Positions 47,073 to 56,250 of a DNA stretch of 64,000 nucleotides are shown one piece after another. The number at the start of each line of letters is the position of its first letter. Within the stretch, counting starts at the first letter, position 1. The position numbers and the translations under genes are program-made. Below the pieces are notes generated by a model. It was not told the DNA's origin, ran no database searches, and saw only the letters and a list, made by a program, of their open reading frames with translations. The DNA comes from Deltaproteobacteria bacterium (GTDB taxonomy: Bacteria > Myxococcota_A > UBA796 > SXON01), in the NCBI GenBank assembly GCA_947490345.1, contig CANLGL010000004.1, forward strand, positions 71,147 to 135,146, read 5' to 3'.

Positions 47073-48689
47073 GTGGTCGACAGTGCCGCAGCCATCTCGC
47101 TGGCCGCCCTGCCGCTGTTTGCGTGGACGCGGGAGGGCGTCGAGCGTGCCGAGGGACAGCCTTGGTGGGTACTCGACTCGGACCAGTACCTTTTCGGTCC
47201 CGACGCGGCGGCCTGGGCACAGAATGCGCTTTCGCTCAACCAGGGTCGCCTGGCCGACCTGGACCCCCACCGGCTGCCGACCTGGACACTGTTCACGTCC
47301 TGGGCGATGAACCTGGGCGGCTGGGACGTCGCGTTGGCGGGCCACCTCGTCAATCGGTTGGAGCACGTATTGTTGGGACCCGTCTTGTACCTGCTGGGTC
47401 GGGCGCTGGGCCTGGGACCCTTCGCGTTTGCGGCGGCGGCGCTCGCCGCGATGCAGCCCGCGCTTTTGGCCGCCGCCTGCCACTTCGGCATCGACCCGAC
47501 CGTGACGTTCTTGCTGTGTTTGATGCTCCTGGCCAGTTGGGCGGCCGGGCGTCGATGGTGGTTCGCGCCCGTCGCGGGCGCCATCGCCGCGCTGACGATG
47601 GTTTCTCACCTGACCGCGCTGGCCTTCCCGTTGTGCGGACTCGGAGTGTGCCTGACCAGCGGAAAAGGGGTGGTGCGCCGGGTCTTGGGGGTGCTGCTCT
47701 ACGCCGGGGCGGGCGTGCTCGTCTTCCGGCAGGTCTTCAACGTCTTTCCGATGTTGCCGCAGGACTTCTTCGCGAACGCCCTCGCGGAGGGCGTCACGCC
47801 CACCGAAGGCGGGATGTTGTCGCCAGCGGCGTCGCAAGAGGCGGTAGTAAGCGTGGTCCGCGGGAACGCCGGCGCCGCCCTCGACGGCGCGCTCCGTTTC
47901 ATCGCAGAGGCGTTTCAGCCCATCGGGTGGCCCTGGCAGGCCACGATCGTGCTCATCTGGCTGGGCGTTGTCGGTCCGAAGGCGTTTCGGCGCCCGCCAG
48001 GAGAAGAGCCCCGGCGTGGCCCGGCCGTGCGCCGCGTGCTGCATTCACTTGCTGAGGGCTTCTTCCTCGCCTCTACCTGCGCGCCCCTGCTTGCGTTTGC
48101 CGCGGCGAAGTCACCGGAACGGTACAGCGAAAACCTCCTGCCGGTCGCGGCGCTGCTCATCTGCCGAGGCGCCGCCACCTTGGTTTCGGCGGGGGGTTGG
48201 CTCACGGAGTACCTTCCGGCGCTGCGCCCGCGGCGATGGCACCTCGAGAATGCGGTCGCCGCCGCGCTCGTCGGCGGTTGGGTCGTCGGCGAGTGGCGCG
48301 AGCCGCATCAGCGCGCCGGGGTGCTGGCGCCGGCGTGGGAAAAAAACGCCCTGCTCATCGGCCGCGCGCTCACCGAACATTTCCCGGCCGGGGGTGGGGG
48401 CGCCAGCGCCCTACGGGAGGCCCTGCCCTATGCCGGGCTGTTGTACTGCCCGTCCACCGTCTGCCCATTCGCCGACAGCGTCCCAAGCTTCCAGCAGTGC
48501 GTGTCCGTGATTCGCGAGGAGTGCGCCGGCGCTGGCGCCATCCCCTTGGTCGTCACTGACGGACTTACCCTCGAACAACGGCCCTTGCTTCGAGGGCAGT
48601 TCGAGGCGTGGGTGGAGACACAGCTGACACCGGTCGCGACCATTGGAGGTTCGCGCATCTACTCCATTCCGCGCACTGGGGACCTCTGA
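47073..48689 (+). CDS. polytopic membrane protein, GT39-like (mannosyltransferase/ArnT type)
   Basis: 538 residues from a GTG. About ten hydrophobic helices, e.g. 82-105, 112-135, 152-180, 183-215. The first periplasmic loop has WVLDSDQYLFGPDAAAWAQNALSLNQGRLADLDPHRLPTWTLF, which resembles the acidic first loop of GT-C fold glycosyltransferases. A soluble C-terminal domain of about 100 residues has several Cys (LLYCPSTVCPF, QQCVSV, EECAGAG). GT-C enzymes transfer sugars from polyprenyl phosphates on the periplasmic face. Family assignment is moderate. Confidence 0.6.
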   Translation: MVDSAAAISLAALPLFAWTREGVERAEGQPWWVLDSDQYLFGPDAAAWAQNALSLNQGRLADLDPHRLPTWTLFTSWAMNLGGWDVALAGHLVNRLEHVLLGPVLYLLGRALGLGPFAFAAAALAAMQPALLAAACHFGIDPTVTFLLCLMLLASWAAGRRWWFAPVAGAIAALTMVSHLTALAFPLCGLGVCLTSGKGVVRRVLGVLLYAGAGVLVFRQVFNVFPMLPQDFFANALAEGVTPTEGGMLSPAASQEAVVSVVRGNAGAALDGALRFIAEAFQPIGWPWQATIVLIWLGVVGPKAFRRPPGEEPRRGPAVRRVLHSLAEGFFLASTCAPLLAFAAAKSPERYSENLLPVAALLICRGAATLVSAGGWLTEYLPALRPRRWHLENAVAAALVGGWVVGEWREPHQRAGVLAPAWEKNALLIGRALTEHFPAGGGGASALREALPYAGLLYCPSTVCPFADSVPSFQQCVSVIREECAGAGAIPLVVTDGLTLEQRPLLRGQFEAWVETQLTPVATIGGSRIYSIPRTGDL

Positions 48690-48711
48690 TCGGGCCGGGT
48701 TAGGCAAGCTC

Positions 48712-50052
48712 ATGCCGCTGACCGCCGTCGTCCTCGCTGCCGGACTCGGAACCCGGATGCGCTCCCCACTCGCCAAGGTGCTGCATCCCCTGCTCGGGCG
48801 GCCGATGGTCGGCTGGATTGTGCAAGCGCTCCAAGACCTCGGTGCGGACGTCATCGTCGTCGTGCACCACCATGAAGAGGCGGTCCGGGAAGCGTTGGCT
48901 CCCTGGGGCGTCCGGTTCGCGCGACAGGAGTCGCCCCGCGGCACGGGCGACGCGGTGGGGTCGGCGGTCTCGCTACTGCCAGCGAGCGGTCCCGTCATCG
49001 TCACCGCGGGCGATACGCCGCTCTTGACGGCGGTGAGCATTCGCCGGCTGGTCGACGCTCATCGCGGTTCGTGCACAGTCGCCGCGTTCAAGGCGCCTGA
49101 CCCCACGGGGTACGGCCGTATGGTACCCGGGGTGGGCATCGTCGAGGATGCGGCCTGCACCCCGGACCAACGTCGTATCCAGAGTGTGAACAGTGGCCTC
49201 TATCTATTCGACGCTGCCTATCTGAGGGCGGAGCTCCCCGGCCTGCGGCCTCACGCTCCCAAGGACGAACTCTGGCTCACTGACCTCGTCGGTCCCACCA
49301 GCCAGGTGCTCGCGGAGTTCTCCCCCGACGAGTTCCTCGGCGTCAACGACAAAGCGCAGCTTGCGGAAGCGCGGGCGATCCTGCGTCGACGCGTGAATCG
49401 GGCGTGGGCGGCCGCGGGCGTCGATTTCGCGGAGCTGGACGGCATCTCCGTGGACGCGACCGTGATCCTTCACCCCGGCGCGTCCTTGGCGTCCGGGGTG
49501 ATCGTGACCGGGCGCAGCTCGGTCCATGGCGACGTCGGGCCCCACTGCGTCCTCCACGACACGGTCATCCACCCCGGTGCCCGGGTCAACGCCGGAAGCG
49601 TCTGTGACGGCGCCGAGGTCCACGCGGGCGCGGTCGTAGGGCCGCTCGCCCGCTTACGGCCGGGCGCCGACATCCGTGCCGGGGCGCACGTCGGCAACTT
49701 CTGTGAAGTCAAGAACACCATCCTCCACGAGGGCGCCAAGGCCAATCACCTGACCTACCTGGGCGACGCCGACATCGGCGCCGGCGCCAACATCGGAGCG
49801 GGGACGATCACCTGCAACTATGACGGGGTCCGCAAGCACCGGACGACGATCGGCGCCGGGGCATTCATCGGCAGCAACACCGCGCTCGTCGCCCCGATTA
49901 CCGTCGGCGACGGCGCCATCGTCGGGGCCGGCAGCACCCTCACGCAGGATGTGCCCGCGGACGCCATCGCCGTCGAGCGCGCGCCGGCCAAACTCACCCT
50001 TGCCAGCGCCGACCGGCTGCGCAGTGTGTACCGGCGCCGGAGCGGGAAGTGA
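48712..50052 (+). CDS. glmU: bifunctional GlmU: UDP-GlcNAc pyrophosphorylase / glucosamine-1-P acetyltransferase
   Basis: 446 residues. N-terminal uridyltransferase: AVVLAAGLGTRMRSPLAKVLHPLLGRPMVGWI, ESPRGTGDAV, TAGDTPLL and ELWLTDLV. The C-terminal left-handed beta-helix comprises hexapeptide repeats with the acetyltransferase signature GNFCEVKNTILHEGAKANHLTYLGDADIGAGANIGAGTITCNYDG(V)RKHRT. It makes UDP-GlcNAc for peptidoglycan and LPS. The length matches the family. Start 48712 is the Met just before the first strand. Confidence 0.9.
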   Translation: MPLTAVVLAAGLGTRMRSPLAKVLHPLLGRPMVGWIVQALQDLGADVIVVVHHHEEAVREALAPWGVRFARQESPRGTGDAVGSAVSLLPASGPVIVTAGDTPLLTAVSIRRLVDAHRGSCTVAAFKAPDPTGYGRMVPGVGIVEDAACTPDQRRIQSVNSGLYLFDAAYLRAELPGLRPHAPKDELWLTDLVGPTSQVLAEFSPDEFLGVNDKAQLAEARAILRRRVNRAWAAAGVDFAELDGISVDATVILHPGASLASGVIVTGRSSVHGDVGPHCVLHDTVIHPGARVNAGSVCDGAEVHAGAVVGPLARLRPGADIRAGAHVGNFCEVKNTILHEGAKANHLTYLGDADIGAGANIGAGTITCNYDGVRKHRTTIGAGAFIGSNTALVAPITVGDGAIVGAGSTLTQDVPADAIAVERAPAKLTLASADRLRSVYRRRSGK

Positions 50053-50153
50053 GCGTGCCCTGTGCGCTCCCCCACCAATCCCCCACGATCCGGGGCCGCG
50101 CCCTTGCGATCATGGCCCCTGACGCGCGAAACTGACCTGTCGAGGTTTGTTTC

Positions 50154-51557
50154 ATGCGCGTAATGCTCATCCGCCCGCCCGCACGGCACAGCGTCGAGAG
50201 CGAGGTGCCTGAGGCTGTCTCGGCGGAAAACCTCAGCTATCCGCCTCTGGCCCTGATGTGCATCGCCCAATTCCTCAAGGAGCAAGGCACCCATGAGGTG
50301 CTCATCCTCGACGCGCAGCTCGACGACCTCGACTACGAGGTGATGGCCCAGAAGATCCGGGCCTACCAGCCGGACGTCGTGGGCGTCACCGCGTTCACCG
50401 TGCAGCTCGTCGATGTGCTCAAGACGGTCAAGACGGCGAAGGCCGCAGGGGTCAAATACGCCGTGGTCGGTGGCCCGCACGTCAGCGACTTCCCGCGCGA
50501 GTGCGTGGGCCTGCCCGGCGTGGACGCCGTCGTGAAGGGCGAAGGGCAGAAGCCCATGTTGGACCTGTGTGATGCCTGGGCACGCGGAGAAACGCCGAAG
50601 GGCATTCCCGGCACGATGTGCCACCCCGACGATCCGATCCCCGAACAGGACGTCTACTTCAGCAACAACCTTGATGATTACCCGATCGTCGATCGCAAGA
50701 TGGTCGACTACAAGCGCTACTACGACGTCATGGGGAAGGGTGGGATTTTCACCACGCTCATCTCCAGTCGGGGCTGTCCGTATCGCTGCACCTTCTGTAA
50801 CACGCCGCGCCACCGTTACCGCGTGATGAGCCCAGGGCGCGTGTGCGAGGAGATCAAGGCCTGCCTCGACCTCGGCATCGAGGAGTTCTACTTCGTCGAC
50901 GACACCTTCAACATCACCAACCAGCGCGTCATCGACCTTTGTGACGAGATCATCAAGCGCGGGCTCAAGCTCCGTTGGACGGTCCGCTTTCGCGTGAAGG
51001 GCGCCACCCGGGAGCTGCTCGAAAAGATGAAGGCGGCGGGGTGCCACCGCATCCAATTCGGCGTCGAGCAGGGCACCGAAGAGGGCCTCCTGAGGCTCAA
51101 GAAGGACGTGACCGTCCGCGAGATCGAGAGTGCGTTCCGGCTTTGCCGCGAGGTGGGCATCAACACCGTCGCCTACTTCATGATCGGGACACCGGTCGAG
51201 CGCTCTCGCGACGACGTGCTCGACACCATCGCCTACAGCATCAAGCTCGACCCCGACTTCGTGATGTTCAATGTGCTCACTCCGTTTCCGGGCACCACGC
51301 TGTACGACGAGGGCGAGCGCGACGGCGTGCTTGACGTCACGCCGTGGATGGAGTTCATGCGCAATCCGCGCGAAGACTTCAAGGCCCAGGTCTGGGACGA
51401 ACACTTCACGCGTGCCGAATTGCGCGAGATGCTCGATCTTGCGTACCGACGTTTCTACTGGCGGCCGAAGTTCGTCATGCGCAACGTCACCCAGATTCAA
51501 AGCCCGAAAGATTTCATGCGCAAGGCCACCGCCGGCCTGCGCATGCTCACTGCATAG
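50154..51557 (+). CDS. cobalamin-binding-type radical SAM enzyme
   Basis: 467 residues. B12-binding-like domain about 1-135 (RVMLIRPPARHSVESEVPEAVSAENLSYPPLALMCIAQFLKEQG, PDVVGVTAFTVQLVDVLKTVKTAK, YAVVGGPHVSDFP). Radical SAM core with C208-P-Y-R-C212-T-F-C215, FVDDTFNI, QFGVEQG, AYFMIGTPVE. The architecture is that of many enzymes in hopanoid, phosphonate and antibiotic pathways; the exact reaction is not readable. It is followed 11 bp later by another enzyme of the same architecture, so the two probably work on the same pathway. Confidence 0.85.
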   Translation: MRVMLIRPPARHSVESEVPEAVSAENLSYPPLALMCIAQFLKEQGTHEVLILDAQLDDLDYEVMAQKIRAYQPDVVGVTAFTVQLVDVLKTVKTAKAAGVKYAVVGGPHVSDFPRECVGLPGVDAVVKGEGQKPMLDLCDAWARGETPKGIPGTMCHPDDPIPEQDVYFSNNLDDYPIVDRKMVDYKRYYDVMGKGGIFTTLISSRGCPYRCTFCNTPRHRYRVMSPGRVCEEIKACLDLGIEEFYFVDDTFNITNQRVIDLCDEIIKRGLKLRWTVRFRVKGATRELLEKMKAAGCHRIQFGVEQGTEEGLLRLKKDVTVREIESAFRLCREVGINTVAYFMIGTPVERSRDDVLDTIAYSIKLDPDFVMFNVLTPFPGTTLYDEGERDGVLDVTPWMEFMRNPREDFKAQVWDEHFTRAELREMLDLAYRRFYWRPKFVMRNVTQIQSPKDFMRKATAGLRMLTA

Positions 51558-51568
51558 AGGTACCCGGA

Positions 51569-53134
51569 ATGGCTGAGACTCCCCGAGCCACCAAACGGTT
51601 CTCCGTTGTGCTCCTGACCATCTATTCGGTGGAAAACGCCGGAATTCGTTACGTTTCGGCAGCCCTTGACCGCGAGGGCTTCGACACCACCATCATCTTC
51701 CTGCGCGACTGGCGTCACAACGCGCTCGACATGCCGACGGAGAAAGAAATCCAGCTTGCTCTCGGCGTCATCCGCGAGAAGAAGGCCGATCTCGTCGGCC
51801 TTGGTTTCATGTCGTCGCTGCTCCCGATGGCCATGGAGGTCACCAAGCGCATTCAGGCGGCCTTCCCGAAAACCCCGATCGTCTGGGGCGGCATCCATCC
51901 CACGAGCTGCCCAGAAGAGTGCATTCCCCATGTGAATTACCTCGTCGTGGGCGAGGGCGAGGTGGCGGCAATCGATCTATGCGTGGCGCTGCGTGACGGC
52001 GCCGACACCACCAAGATCCCCAATGTCTACGCCCGGATCGACGGAAAGATTCACGTCAACAAGCCCCGGCCGCTCATCCAGGACATGGACTGGCTGCCCT
52101 ACCCCGACGTGCGCGACGAGAACAAGTACTACATCGAAGCTGACAAGATGACGGTGGAGGAGCCCTGGAAGCGGGGTGCGGAGTACCGCATCTACTTCAG
52201 CCGCGGCTGTCCCTACAACTGCAGCTACTGCTACGTCTCCATCCTTCGCGACGTCTACGACGAAAAGGGCAAGGACTTCTACCGGGCGCGCTCGGTCGAA
52301 CACATCCTCGGCGAGCTCGAATTGATGAAGAAGACCTTCCCCAAGGTCGCACGCATCAAGGTCGACGACGACACGAGCTTCGCGTTCGGGCAGGCGTGGA
52401 TGGACGAATTCCTCGAAAAGTACCCTGCGCGCATCGGCATTCCCTTCGAATGCCTGCTCATCCCGCCCATGTTGCGCGAGGACATGCTCATCAAACTCAA
52501 GGCGGCCGGACTGATCCGCGTGCAGACCGGCATCGAGTCGGGTTCGTCCAAAGAATCCAAGGAGATCCACAATCGTTCTCCAGGAAACGCCGCGATCCTC
52601 AAGTTCGGCGAGTTCAACAAGACGCTGCAGATGGACATCGTGTACGACGTCATCATCGACAACCCGTATGCGACGGAGGAGATGAAGCTCGAAACTGCTG
52701 AGTTCCTACTCGAAGTTCCGCGGCCGTACAGCATCTACTTCTACAGCCTCAACTACTTCCCGCACACGACGCTCACCCGCAAGATGCTTGCCGACGGCCT
52801 CCTCGACCCCAATGAGGTCGAAGGTCGTGCCACCAAGAGTTGGAAGCAGTTCCGGGTGTCGATGGACTGGCCCCGCAGCGATGAAGATAGGTTCTACCTG
52901 GCTGTTTACTGCCTTGCCTCGAAGAACTTCGTGCCCAAGAGCTTCATCCGCAAGCTCATCGACGAGCGCGAGTACTGGAAGCGCCCGGAGAACCTCGAAA
53001 AGGTCTTCTACCTTGCCTGGGGCGCCAACTACGTGCGCATGGCCCACGTCGGGTTCCAATACTGGCGCCGCGGCGAACTGACCTGGTTCAAGGTCAAGCA
53101 GTACAGCAATCTGAAGAAGCTGATCTCGCAGTAG
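51569..53134 (+). CDS. cobalamin-binding-type radical SAM enzyme
   Basis: 521 residues; AGAGG 8 bp before the ATG. B12-binding-like domain (FSVVLLTIYSVENAGIRYVSAALDREGFD, KKADLVGLGFMSSLLP, PIVWGGIHPTSCPEECIPHVNYLVVGEGE) then radical SAM motif C214-P-Y-N-C218-S-Y-C221 and the core strands IKVDDDTSF and QTGIESGSSKE. A C-terminal extension of about 150 residues (YSIYFYSLNYFPHTTLTRKML...) is shared in style with the upstream enzyme only in part. It is less than half identical to 50154-51557 by inspection. Likely same transcript. Confidence 0.85.
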   Translation: MAETPRATKRFSVVLLTIYSVENAGIRYVSAALDREGFDTTIIFLRDWRHNALDMPTEKEIQLALGVIREKKADLVGLGFMSSLLPMAMEVTKRIQAAFPKTPIVWGGIHPTSCPEECIPHVNYLVVGEGEVAAIDLCVALRDGADTTKIPNVYARIDGKIHVNKPRPLIQDMDWLPYPDVRDENKYYIEADKMTVEEPWKRGAEYRIYFSRGCPYNCSYCYVSILRDVYDEKGKDFYRARSVEHILGELELMKKTFPKVARIKVDDDTSFAFGQAWMDEFLEKYPARIGIPFECLLIPPMLREDMLIKLKAAGLIRVQTGIESGSSKESKEIHNRSPGNAAILKFGEFNKTLQMDIVYDVIIDNPYATEEMKLETAEFLLEVPRPYSIYFYSLNYFPHTTLTRKMLADGLLDPNEVEGRATKSWKQFRVSMDWPRSDEDRFYLAVYCLASKNFVPKSFIRKLIDEREYWKRPENLEKVFYLAWGANYVRMAHVGFQYWRRGELTWFKVKQYSNLKKLISQ

Positions 53135-53216
53135 GCTGGGCGATGCGGCAGCTCGCCGCACTTCGCGGCCTGGCCGTCCTTTTCGCGGCACGGCGCTGGA
53201 TCGCATCGCGGCGGTA

Positions 53217-53411
53217 TCAGGTCGGCTTCGCTTCGGCCTCGCGCGCGCCGCGGATGGCGAGCACCAGTCCGACCGCCAGAACCGCATAGATCAGCGCAAA
53301 GCTGGCCTTCTGCAGGTCCTTCTGCACCTCGACGGCGAGCTGGAACCACCCGTAGGTACCCGCGCCGGCCAGGGCGGCCAGCACGACGACTGTGGCAATC
53401 GTGCGCCTCAT
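53217..53411 (-). CDS. small two-helix membrane protein
   Basis: 64 residues. Two transmembrane helices (about 5-24, TIATVVVLAALAGAGTYGWF; and about 38-53, ALIYAVLAVGLVLAI) with a short polar loop (EVQKDLQKAS). Not a recognised family. Codon usage and hydropathy suggest a real small protein. Divergent from the gene at 53454. Confidence 0.5.
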   Translation of the reverse strand: MRRTIATVVVLAALAGAGTYGWFQLAVEVQKDLQKASFALIYAVLAVGLVLAIRGAREAEAKPT

Positions 53412-53453
53412 CGGCCCGGCCTAACCGGTTAAGAAGGCTCCACGAGGTGCTCC

Positions 53454-53720
53454 ATGGGCTTGCGTGACCTGGCAAAGCGGGCGATCGGTCGCGCCATCAG
53501 CGGCGGTGCCGCGCCTTCGTCTCCTCCGCCCGCTCGCTCCCCCGCCGCCACCGCGGCGCCCCCTCCCCCTCAGAAGGCCGCGGCCGCGACGCCTCCGCCC
53601 TCCGATGGCGAGACCGACCGCGCCGCAAAACCGTGGTTCCTCCAAGATACGGGGGATGTCGATGGCTGGGACGAGACCAATCCCGGGCAGGAACCAGGGC
53701 AGAAGAACCTTCGGCGCTAG
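53454..53720 (+). CDS. small Pro/Ala-rich hypothetical protein
   Basis: 88 residues. A basic N-terminal helix (MGLRDLAKRAIGRAISGG) is followed by an Ala/Pro-rich disordered stretch and a polar tail with WFLQDTGDVDGWDETNPGQ. GAGG lies shortly upstream of the ATG. No known family. It could be a small regulatory or surface protein. Confidence 0.45.
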   Translation: MGLRDLAKRAIGRAISGGAAPSSPPPARSPAATAAPPPPQKAAAATPPPSDGETDRAAKPWFLQDTGDVDGWDETNPGQEPGQKNLRR

Positions 53721-53755
53721 TTTTTTACCATGTCGCGTGCGGCGTTTCCGACTGG

Positions 53756-54151
53756 CTAGAGTCCGTTTACCGCCACAAAGGCGGCGACTCTCGATCCAAC
53801 CTCGTCCCTGATCTCGCGCACCCGGTCCATGGGCTGGCCCTTGGGATCCGGGAGCGGCCAGTCCTCCCGCGCGACGCTGGGCGCGGTGGGGCACGCGTCG
53901 CCACAGCCCATGGTGATCAACCAGCCCGCGCCTTCCAGCAGCGCCGAACTGAGCTTCTGCGGCCGCGCCGCCGATAGGTCGATTCCCACCTCGGCCATCG
54001 CGGCGACCACCTCGGGATGGACTCGGGCCCCGGGCTCGCTCCCCGCCGAGATCGCCGTCGCGCGGGCCGGGTCGCACCGCTGATTGAAGAACGCTGCCGC
54101 CATCTGTGAGCGACCCGCGTTGTGGACGCATGCGAACACGACTGTGGTCAC
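53756..54151 (-). CDS. arsC: arsenate reductase, thioredoxin-coupled LMW-phosphatase type
   Basis: 131 residues; GTG 54151 overlaps the aquaporin stop. P-loop FACVHNAGRSQMAAAF with Cys8 (the C-x4-x-R-S phosphate loop), Asp-containing PSVAREDWPLPDPKG, and the Cys pair in MGCGDACPTAP that shuttles the disulfide to thioredoxin. It reduces arsenate to arsenite. Operon with an aquaglyceroporin suggests the route arsenate reduction then arsenite efflux through the channel. Confidence 0.85.
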   Translation of the reverse strand: MTTVVFACVHNAGRSQMAAAFFNQRCDPARATAISAGSEPGARVHPEVVAAMAEVGIDLSAARPQKLSSALLEGAGWLITMGCGDACPTAPSVAREDWPLPDPKGQPMDRVREIRDEVGSRVAAFVAVNGL

Positions 54152-54828
54152 GACGATCGCCTTTCGGCCAGCAGCCACCGCCTTCCCAGAAGCGCCAACC
54201 CACCGCCCAGGAACTGGACGACCACAAACGCCGGCGCATCCCCGAGGCGGATGCCAGCGAAGGTGTCCGTGAACGCGCGCGCCAGCGTCAACGCCGGGTT
54301 CGCGAAAGAGGTCGAGGAGGTGAACCAATAGGCGGCCACGATCCAGGCCGCGACGGCGTAGGGCGTGGCGGCGGGGGTGCGGCGGGAGACGACGCCGATC
54401 GTGCCGACAAGCCCTGCGGTGGCGACGAGCTCCGCCAGCCACTGGCCGGGGCCCGTCCGGGGGTGACCAGACAGCGAAATCAGCGGGAGCTTGAACATCC
54501 CGTGGGCGAGAACGACCCCGCCCACGCCGCCACAGATCTGGGCCAACAGATAGGCGGGGACGTGCTTCCAGCGCAGATCACCGTCAAGAGCGCTCACGAC
54601 GGTGACCACGGGGTTGAAGTGCGCGCCGGACACCGGCCCGAAGGTGAGAATGAGCGCCACGAGTCCCGCCCCGGTTGCGAGCGCGTTGCACAAGAGCGCA
54701 AGCGCCTCGATCGGCCCCGCAAGGCGTTGGGCCATGATGCCGGAGCCGACGACAATGGCCGCCAGGAGCCCCGTGCCTACGAGCTCCGCGACGGCGGGGC
54801 GAAGCGGACTCGGGGCGGGAGCGTCCAC
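54148..54828 (-). CDS. aqpS: MIP-family channel, probable arsenite-conducting aquaglyceroporin (AqpS-like)
   Basis: 226 residues if the GTG at 54828 is used; longer versions would run into the divergent arsM start. Six hydrophobic helices and two half-helices with GAHFNPVVTVV (NPV instead of the usual NPA) and SFANPALTLARAF (NPA, with the Arg of the selectivity filter). AqpS in rhizobia lets arsenite leave the cell downhill after ArsC action, and the arsC gene is translationally coupled. The altered first motif may affect selectivity. Confidence 0.75.
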   Translation of the reverse strand: MDAPAPSPLRPAVAELVGTGLLAAIVVGSGIMAQRLAGPIEALALLCNALATGAGLVALILTFGPVSGAHFNPVVTVVSALDGDLRWKHVPAYLLAQICGGVGGVVLAHGMFKLPLISLSGHPRTGPGQWLAELVATAGLVGTIGVVSRRTPAATPYAVAAWIVAAYWFTSSTSFANPALTLARAFTDTFAGIRLGDAPAFVVVQFLGGGLALLGRRWLLAERRSS

Positions 54829-54895
54829 GACGTCGCAGGTAATTCGGTGTGCATCCTTTTGCGCTCCCTCCCGTCTGTAGGGGTGGAGACTGACC

Positions 54896-55678
54896 ATGCA
54901 ACCGAACCCCGACACCATTCGCCAAACCGTCCGTGATCAATACGGCGCGATCGCCCGCGAGGGCACGAGTTGCTGCGCGCCGTCCTGCTGCACGCCCGGC
55001 GCCAGCGCCTCGCCGAAGGGCCAGCTTCTGGGCTATTCGGCCGCGGAGGAAGCCGCCGCGCCTGCCGGAAGCAACCTCGGCCTGGGCTGCGGCAACCCCC
55101 AGGCCATCGCCAGCCTCCAGCTCGGCGAGACCGTGCTCGACCTGGGCAGCGGCGCTGGCTTCGACTGCTTCCTCGCCGCGCGAGCGGTGGGGCCCAACGG
55201 CCAGATCATCGGCGTCGACATGACGCCGGACATGCTCGCCCGCGCCAGGACCAACGCCCACAAAGCATCCGTCGCCAACGTCGAATTTCGCCTCGGCGAG
55301 ATCGAGCGGCTCCCCGTCCGCGATGGCGAGGTAGACGTGGTCATCTCGAACTGTGTGGTGAACCTGTCGCCCGACAAGCCGGCCGTCTACCGTGAGGCGT
55401 TCAGAGCGCTCCGGCCGGGCGGTCGTCTCGCGATCGCGGACGTCGTCGCGCGGGAGCCGCTTGCGCCCGAGTTCCAGGCCGATCTCGCGCTGCTCGTGGG
55501 CTGCGTCGCCGGCGCGGCCACGGTGGCGGAAGTGGGGGAGGCGCTCCGGACGACTGGGTTTGTCGACATCCGGATTGAGGAGAAGGCCGGCAGCCGAGAG
55601 CTGGTCGAGAGCTGGGCGCCGGGACACCCCGCCGCCAACCTCGTGATGTCCGCCACCATCCAGGCGCGCAAGCCGTGA
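54896..55678 (+). CDS. arsM: arsenite S-adenosylmethionine methyltransferase
   Basis: 260 residues. SAM-binding VLDLGSGAGFDCFLAA, acidic IGVDMTPDML, GEIERLPVRDGEVDVVISNCVVNLSPDKPAVYREAFRALRPGGRLAIADVV. ArsM Cys signature: N-terminal double pair C26-C27/C31-C32, GLGCGNP, ISNCVVNL and LLVGCVAGA, which supply the As(III)-binding thiols. It converts arsenite to methylated, partly volatile species. Divergent from aqpS-arsC across 67 bp and overlapping the sigma-factor gene by 4 bp. Confidence 0.9.
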   Translation: MQPNPDTIRQTVRDQYGAIAREGTSCCAPSCCTPGASASPKGQLLGYSAAEEAAAPAGSNLGLGCGNPQAIASLQLGETVLDLGSGAGFDCFLAARAVGPNGQIIGVDMTPDMLARARTNAHKASVANVEFRLGEIERLPVRDGEVDVVISNCVVNLSPDKPAVYREAFRALRPGGRLAIADVVAREPLAPEFQADLALLVGCVAGAATVAEVGEALRTTGFVDIRIEEKAGSRELVESWAPGHPAANLVMSATIQARKP

Positions 55679-56250
55679 TCGCCGCGCCGACCGTCGCCGC
55701 CATCCTCATCGCCCCGGGCGAAGCAGCGGTCGTGCGCTTTCACGCCGAGCTGCGCCGTTTCATTGCGCGCCGCGTGTCGGGACCCGATGCGGACGACGTC
55801 TTGCAAGAGACGCTGCTTCGCATCCACCTCGGTGCCGGCGCGCTTCGCGCGCAAGACGCCCTTGCGCCATGGGTTTTTCGGATCGCCCGGAACAGCATCG
55901 CCGACCACCACCGGAAGGGCTTCTCTGACGTCGGAAGCGCACCCGATACGGAGATCGTGGAGGACCGCGACGATGCGGCTTCAGGCGTCCGCGAGATCTT
56001 CGCCGCCTGCGTTGAGCCGTTCCTGGGCGCGATCCCTCCCCTCCAGTCAGAGGCGGTTCGGCTCTGCGAGCTCGATGGACTCACGCAAATCGAGGCCGCG
56101 GCCCACGCTGGAGTCCCACTGGCGACGATGAAGTCGAGGGTACAGCGCGGGCGGCGCGCTCTCAGGTTGGCCTTCGACGCATGCTGCGACACCCTCCAGG
56201 ACCGCCGGGGTGCCGTCGTCGAGGCTACGCCTCGTTGCGGCTGTGCCTAG
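55675..56250 (+). CDS. ECF-type RNA polymerase sigma factor (SigZ-like)
   Basis: 191 residues, GTG start overlapping arsM by 4 bp. Sigma region 2 (FHAELRRFIARRVSGPDADDVLQETLLRIHLGAGALRAQDALAPWVFRIARNSIADHHRK) and region 4 (LDGLTQIEAAAHAGVPLATMKSRVQRGRRALRLAFDACCDTL) are clear. The C-terminal extension ends in ATPRCGCA, so the last 30 residues hold four Cys (CC in region 4 end, CGC tail). Such Cys could sense arsenite directly. No anti-sigma factor or ArsR repressor is seen near. It is co-transcribed with arsM. Confidence 0.8.
   Translation: MIAAPTVAAILIAPGEAAVVRFHAELRRFIARRVSGPDADDVLQETLLRIHLGAGALRAQDALAPWVFRIARNSIADHHRKGFSDVGSAPDTEIVEDRDDAASGVREIFAACVEPFLGAIPPLQSEAVRLCELDGLTQIEAAAHAGVPLATMKSRVQRGRRALRLAFDACCDTLQDRRGAVVEATPRCGCA

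Noticed and set aside
49818-51500. 560-residue - strand frame opposite glmU and the radical SAM gene
   Set aside because: Shadow of GC-rich coding sequence without motifs or a ribosome site.
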